Source: Benincasa hispida (taxonomy: Eukaryota > Streptophyta > Magnoliopsida > Cucurbitales > Cucurbitaceae). From it: a DNA stretch of 64,000 nucleotides. The notes beneath the pieces were generated by a model. It worked only from the letters and a program-made list of their open reading frames with translations. It was not told the DNA's origin and searched no databases. A program made the translations under genes and the position numbers. How positions within the stretch are numbered: the stretch's first letter is position 1; each line of letters begins with the position of its first letter. Positions 59,345-64,000 of this stretch are shown here, one piece after another. Where the stretch lies: NCBI RefSeq assembly GCF_009727055.1, contig NC_052352.1, positions 23,163,512-23,227,511 on the forward strand. The letters are read 5' to 3'.

Positions 59345-60618
59345 TATTTTCTAGTTTTGCTATACAGATCTCAACTCCATCTTTATGAATAAACACTTTA
59401 TTCACATTAAATTCAAGAGTATATTTACACTGCAACAAGCACTACACAGAAATTAAGTTCCTTTTCAACTCAGGAACTACAAATACATCTTGTAAAATAA
59501 GAAATTTCTTCTGTAAAGCCAACTAGATCCCTCCCACTGCCACAGCTGAGATGACGTGCCCGGTGGCTACTCGCATGGTCATCTCACCAGCCTCCAGTTG
59601 CCGCCAGGATCTAATCCCCTGAAAATAAGAACAAACATGATTAGTGGCAATAATTCGAGCAGAATCATCATTCTCTATTAAGCAAGTTTCCAAAACTAGT
59701 AAATCACATTTACCTTGTTTTGAATTAGCCTTGGCCTTAGCCTTCGCTGGCTTCTTCTCCTTAAGCCAGTGAGAACAGTTCCTCTTCCAGTGTCCATCTT
59801 GGTTGCAGTGGAAATACTTTCCTTTGTCAACTGGCACCAGATGCTTATTCCGCTAGGCGACAGGTGGTGGGTTAGCAGACGCCTTCCCCTTCCCCTTACT
59901 ACCCTTCTTCTTCTTCCACTTTTCAGTGTTAGAAGTAGAAGGTGCAGACTTCATCCCTGAGGTCGAACCTCGATGGAACGTCTTTGAAGACGAGGTAACA
60001 TTTGCCTCACCTTCTCTCTTCTTCTTACTTTTCAGTAAGGATTGGTATGTATGCAACTCATTGAGGAAAGTTATAAGGGTATAGTCTACTTTGTTCATAA
60101 TCGCATTAGTGACAAAGTACAGGAAGATTTCCGGTAACGAATGCAGTATAATGCTAACTTGGCTGCCTTCATCGATCTTAGACCCATTTATCTCCGTCAC
60201 ATTGAAACGGACCATTATGTTAAGCACGTGTTCACAAACAGAGGTGCCTTCCTCAATTTTGGAGTTGAATATGTGTTTAAAAGCCTCATGCTTGAGTTGT
60301 CTAGACGGTTGTCCGAACATCCCCTGCAGGAACTCCATGATCTCACGCGCTGAGACCATGGGCTCATGCTTCTTGGCCAAAACGTCATTAAGATTGCCAA
60401 GATATAGGCTCGAGCCTTCTCCTTCGCCCGTGTCCAGTGCTCATAAGCCTCCCGAACATTTCGAGCGGCATTAGGAGGTGGAATAGAAGGACATTCCTCC
60501 GTAAGGACGAACATGAGATCCTCGATGATAAATATTGTCGCAATCATTGTTTCCAACTAGAGTAATTCTCGCCAGTTAGCTTGTCGGCGCTAAGTAAAGC
60601 AATTGTGTCTGTAGTCAT
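59345..60618 (-). pseudogene. gag and start of protease of RLC-9
   Basis: ATG at 60618 (minus strand) opens MTTDTIALLSADKLTGENYS. Frame breaks at about 60548 and 60380 and a stop after NPPPVA (about 59853) split the gag. The central part (60380-59853, 175 codons) is well kept and ends in a Ser/Lys-rich tail. The zinc knuckle reads YFHCNQDGHWKRNC (about 59822-59780), the first Cys changed to Tyr. The protease reads SARIIATNHV: the catalytic D-S-G is missing without loss of frame. It ends in KLENKLYVL-like codons at about 59370, then LTR. Confidence 0.9.
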
Positions 60619-62911
60619 TTTAGAACGTTGTTGAAAACAGAACAAACTTTTATAAGTCTATGCTTAAACCACATTTTAATACCATTTTTAGTTTTAGCAA
60701 AATAGTTTCCAAGTATCCTAAGTGATAAAGACTTTTATTTCGCAATGATGCCCCAGCGAGGTAGGACAAACGTCACCAGTGGGGTGATTAGATGCTCTTT
60801 CACTGGGATGAGACACTCTCAACCATTAGGAAGAACCAACTCTCGGAACTGCACCTAATAGTCACCATTCGTTCGGTCCTGAACTGTTAACCTTTAACAA
60901 TTTCGCGTAAGTTTAACCTCGTTTTCGGCCCCAGAGTCCCGCCCTAATGCGCCCACCATAGAGAAAAAGCAGATTAGGACAAGAGACTAAGTAACCTTAT
61001 CTTATACAAGAGATCAGATAAAGAAACGTGCAAAACTGTCATCCTATAGGGCGACACTTCTAGGGTGCCTCGAGACGATGCACAGAAACTTTATCCAACC
61101 TAACGAGAGAGACCGTGGGATATGCTGTCACACATCCCGCTCCCACTTAATATGAACATTCTCTCCATCCACCTTGATATTGATATACCCAAACACCATC
61201 CTTTAGAGGGACACTCCCAAGGTGCCACGAGGTCGAGGGTAGATCTCATGGTGTGAACAATAAAGGGAGAAACGCGAGGGGTTTAAATAAAGCATCAGAT
61301 GCCCTAAGTACCTCCCACTGAATGTTCTACCTAGGGGTTCATTAAATTAGACCATCAGGCTATTGATTTTAATCTAAGTTTGTTTAATCCGCTCAAAAAT
61401 AACTCTTGTCCTTGAAATTAAACAAGTTCAAGTAGTCACATTAAACTCTTTAATGGACTGTCCTTAACCTTGCATGCATGCATCAAATCTATCTAATTTA
61501 CCTTTCCAGGTAAGTTCCCAGGTAGGGGTGTTCCGTTTCCGTCACCTTAAATACCCCAGCCTAGATAGAACCTGCCTTAGACAAAAGGTCCTTTATAGAT
61601 AGATTTGCTACATTTTAACCTTTTATTAGTCAATTTAATCCTATTAAACTGATTAAAAGATTAAAGCCTAAGGTTGCTAATCACATTAGAACCGTGATCT
61701 TAGATCTATCTCCACCAAGTTTTAAAACACTTTTAAAACCATGATTCAAACCTAAGTTTGCATGCATGTCTTTCTTATAGATTTTAGTTCTAATTTTCTT
61801 ATAACCATTATAAAAGAAACAACTAAAACCATATTGCCACATAACTAGGTATTTTTTACACTTATAAATTTAACCTATGTGTCATGCTTCATGCAATGTC
61901 CATTCATTACTATACATAAATTTTATATACTAGTAACGAACCAAGTAATCATGCTCCATACACCCTTACTATAACACTTATAATATAAAGATGATGCATG
62001 TCAATGCTTTATGCATGTATAAATATCTCTTATATTATATGATGCATGAGCATGCTCTTATGTAATTTAAATCATGCTTCTCTAAATCATAACACTTATA
62101 ATAAAGAGATTATGCATGACCAGTGTATAACCTAAGGTGGGATATCTTCTATATGGCATACCATATGACATATAAATTAAACATACATCCTATGTACATT
62201 CACAAAATATTAATGGACCGGGATGAACCACCTCAAAATTGAAATTAAAAACTTTATCTATTACATTTTCCATTGAGCAAACCGGTTCACAGGCGAACCG
62301 GGTCTTGAACTTCCAGGGCGAAGCTCCCATCGTTTAGTAAACGCGGTCGGGTATACGATCAAGTACCAATAACTATGCGATGAAGCATGAGGTACCTGAT
62401 TGTTTAGTGCACAAGACAAAAACATGTGAATTCTAAACGATCATTTAGATGACAATGTAGCTGCGAAGCCCAATCGTCTAGATGATCACTTAACAATTGA
62501 TTAAGTAAACGATTTACTCTGCGATCATATAGTCAGGAACTAAGCGATGAAGCTTGCTGAGCTACACGATCGTCTAGTGTGCGCGCGTTAACCTGCTCCC
62601 GAGTATCTGATACTCTACGATCGTCTACCCCATCGTTTACACGACTCGACCAACACTTGGTCATCTTCATCCTCGAAGAACAGCAACCATTGCCTTGAAA
62701 CTTCTTCACGAATGACTCACAGACTCAAAACACTTTGAAATTAAAGACTCGATAGCAAGTTAGTATGCCCAAAACGCAGGGGACCTTACAATTAACTTCG
62801 AAATGTAAAAGAATTTAAACAACCAGAGGCTTATACCAAAAAAATCCATTAATCCCACATCCACAAAGTAAATGCAATTCTTTGCATCAATGAATTTAGA
62901 ATTAGAACCTG
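60619..62911 (-). other. Leader of RLC-9
   Basis: The most complete leader here: about 2.3 kb from primer site to gag. It shows the CGATCG-rich zone (62330-62640), the AT-rich GCATG-word zone (61740-62120), the conserved block with GGTAGGGGTGTTCCGTTTCC (61492-61605) and both copies of the doubled GGATGG motif (61195-61238 and 61036-61078). Close to gag a weak pyrimidine run remains (60630-60641), but its AG is lost. No gene. Confidence 0.8.
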
Positions 62912-62923
62912 GCACTGATAAAA
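62912..62923 (-). other. Decayed primer-binding site of RLC-9
   Basis: The minus strand reads TTTTATCAGTGC, against TGGTATCAGAGC in RLC-1: three changes. It is followed by CAGGTTC, as expected in this element type. Confidence 0.7.
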
Positions 62924-62941
62924 ATTGAAGGAATTCTTATC

Positions 62942-63987
62942 TCTGCAGTATGACCTCCTCCACATTGGACGCAATTTATTGCAGCCATTTGCGCCAGCGC
63001 ATTTGGTTGCGCTGCACCTTGAGAGAGGGAACCTTGATTAATTGCCATCATTTGAAGGAGAGAGATCACCGCAGCCATTTGTGCGGCCAAGGTTGTCATT
63101 GTATCCACTGGTACAATGGCATTTTCAGTTCTTCTTCGCTTAGGGCCTCTTCCCCCATACCCGTCATCCACCCAATCATCCGTGTTTTGCGAAATGCGAT
63201 CAAGGATGACCTTGGCTTCCATGAAGGTCTTATCTATAAATCCTCCCGCTGCGGAGGCGTCAGCAACGACTTACGTTGATCGATTCAGGCCGTTATAAAA
63301 AGTCTCCATCAGAACACAATCGAAAATCTCGATATGCGGACAATTCTTCACTAATCTTCTGAAATGCACCCAGGCAGTGCTTAGAGTCTCGTTCTCCATC
63401 TGCTCGAAATTCAACACATCCTTTCGTCTCCTTGCGTTGACGGCTGGAGGGAAGAATTTCTTTATGAACCGCTCCACCAACTGATCCCATGAAGTGATCT
63501 CATTTGGCTCCAGTGAATGAGCCCACCTCTTTGCCTCATCCCTCAGTATGTACGAGAAGAGGTAAAGTGTAATTCCTTCAGGGGTGATGCTAGGGATGGA
63601 GAAAGTGTTGCACATCTCCACAAAGCTGGTCAGATGGGCGTATGGGTCTTCACCTTGTAGACCTCCGAATTGCCCCGCGTTTTATATCATCTGGAGCATG
63701 ACCAGCTTTATTTCAAAACGTGCATTCTCCTCAACCATTGGTCGTGAAATCCTGAGCGAGAAGTCGTAAAGATTCGATGCCGCATAGTTTCTCATAGGGA
63801 TATTGCGGTCTACAGCAAGAAAGACAAAATCTTGCGCTGGCCGATTCGCCCCCTGATTTCCTTCAGGCCTCTCGTTGTTGGCCATATTTACTCTTCTTCG
63901 CCTGATTCTGTTCTGGCGTGCCCTTGCGTGAAAAGTACGCTCGATCTTTGGGTCAGCTTCGAATTCTGGATCAGTTTCAGTACTCAT
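62942..63987 (-). pseudogene. gag of an Athila-like Ty3/gypsy element (RLG-2)
   Basis: ATG at 63987 on the minus strand begins MSTETDPEFEADPKIERTF. The frame continues through FEIKLVMLQMI, a stop at about 63680, NAGQFGGLQGEDPYAHL, then a 116-codon piece (63621-63271) with RDEAKRWAHSL and FIKKFFPP, the core of the gypsy gag domain. A second stop follows LNRST, then VVADASAAGGFIDKTFMEAK. A basic stretch RGPKRRR and a knuckle start CVQCGGGHTAE lie at the left end, where RLC-9 cuts it before the last Cys. Only two in-frame stops, so it is younger or less damaged than most. The 3' part is missing. Confidence 0.88.
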
Positions 63988-64000
63988 AAATTGTCAGCCT

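Larger units (their letters stand above)
57105..62941 (-). mobile_element. RLC-9, Ty1/copia element on the minus strand, pol deleted
   Basis: From right to left: 16 bases of LTR end (62926-62941), primer site, long leader, gag, protease stub, then LTR sequence of family D. Integrase, RT and RNase H are absent. It is the same family as RLC-7. Confidence 0.85.

Noticed and set aside
59953..60474. Plus-strand open frames at the RLC-9 gag
   Set aside because: They are shadows of the minus-strand gag, which has a recognisable domain order.
1..64000. Host genes, tRNA or rRNA genes, bacterial operons
   Set aside because: No supported exon structure, no tRNA cloverleaf or rRNA segment noticed; everything recognisable is retroelement sequence.

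Overview
The window looks like repeat-rich, probably heterochromatic, nuclear DNA of a flowering plant. It is AT-rich and nearly filled by nested, decayed long-terminal-repeat (LTR) retrotransposons. Most are Ty1/copia elements related to the Angela/Tork group: LTRs starting TGTTGG, primer-binding site TGGTATCAGAGC, and pol order protease-integrase-RT-RNase H. A few are Ty3/gypsy elements of Athila type: primer-binding site TTGGCGCCGTTGCC and an Athila-like gag. I infer a eudicot, perhaps a cucurbit from the overall style of the repeats, but that is a weak guess. I found no host gene, rRNA, tRNA or CRISPR array that I could support.

Layout, with working names. RLC-1 (1-9411, +) is a copia element whose first ~60 bases lie outside the window. 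It sits inside RLC-2 (9412-10895, -). RLC-3 (10917-20844, +) has a long leader, decayed gag-pol and a 3' LTR split by a solo LTR of its own family (17962-20051, -, target duplication GGTTA). RLC-4 (20845-23158, +) is a copia element of a different lineage. RLC-5 (23159-27818, +) and RLC-6 (27819-30545, +) are truncated. RLC-7 (30546-44651, +) is a deletion derivative hosting the non-coding gypsy element RLG-1 in its leader (to 37502) and a solo gypsy LTR in its 3' LTR (42803-44427, target duplication TGTTG). Then come LTR debris and a gag-protease fragment (44652-48678), an AT-rich island with two MITE-like repeats (48679-52263), an LTR holding a composite of inverted gypsy LTRs (52264-56991), the minus-strand copia RLC-9 (57105-62941), and an Athila-like gag on the minus strand running towards the window end (62942-63987).

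No element can be autonomous as read: every gag or pol has stops, frameshifts, deletions or lost catalytic residues. The best-kept parts are the RLC-1 RNase H, the RLC-7 gag zinc knuckle, the RT active site of RLC-5 and the Athila-like gag.

Three observations concern the assembly. A perfect 38-base palindrome at 12297-12334 is two Tn5 mosaic ends back to back, the form of a mate-pair library junction adapter. Two blocks (2362 to about 5540, and 30776-32516) each start with exactly 25 N and read backwards relative to the element containing them. Turning them round restores element order and, for the second, a base-exact LTR join and a matching ATCAT target duplication.

On biology, I do not see a new functional system. 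The most interesting shared structures are palindromic CGATCG arrays in the LTRs and leaders of several copia elements, a duplicated polypurine-tract module before the 3' LTRs, long conserved non-coding leaders with a repeated motif and a possible splice acceptor before gag, dense TTGAC boxes in the RLC-1 LTRs, and a small GC-richer, coding-like fragment inside an LTR at 28622-28726.
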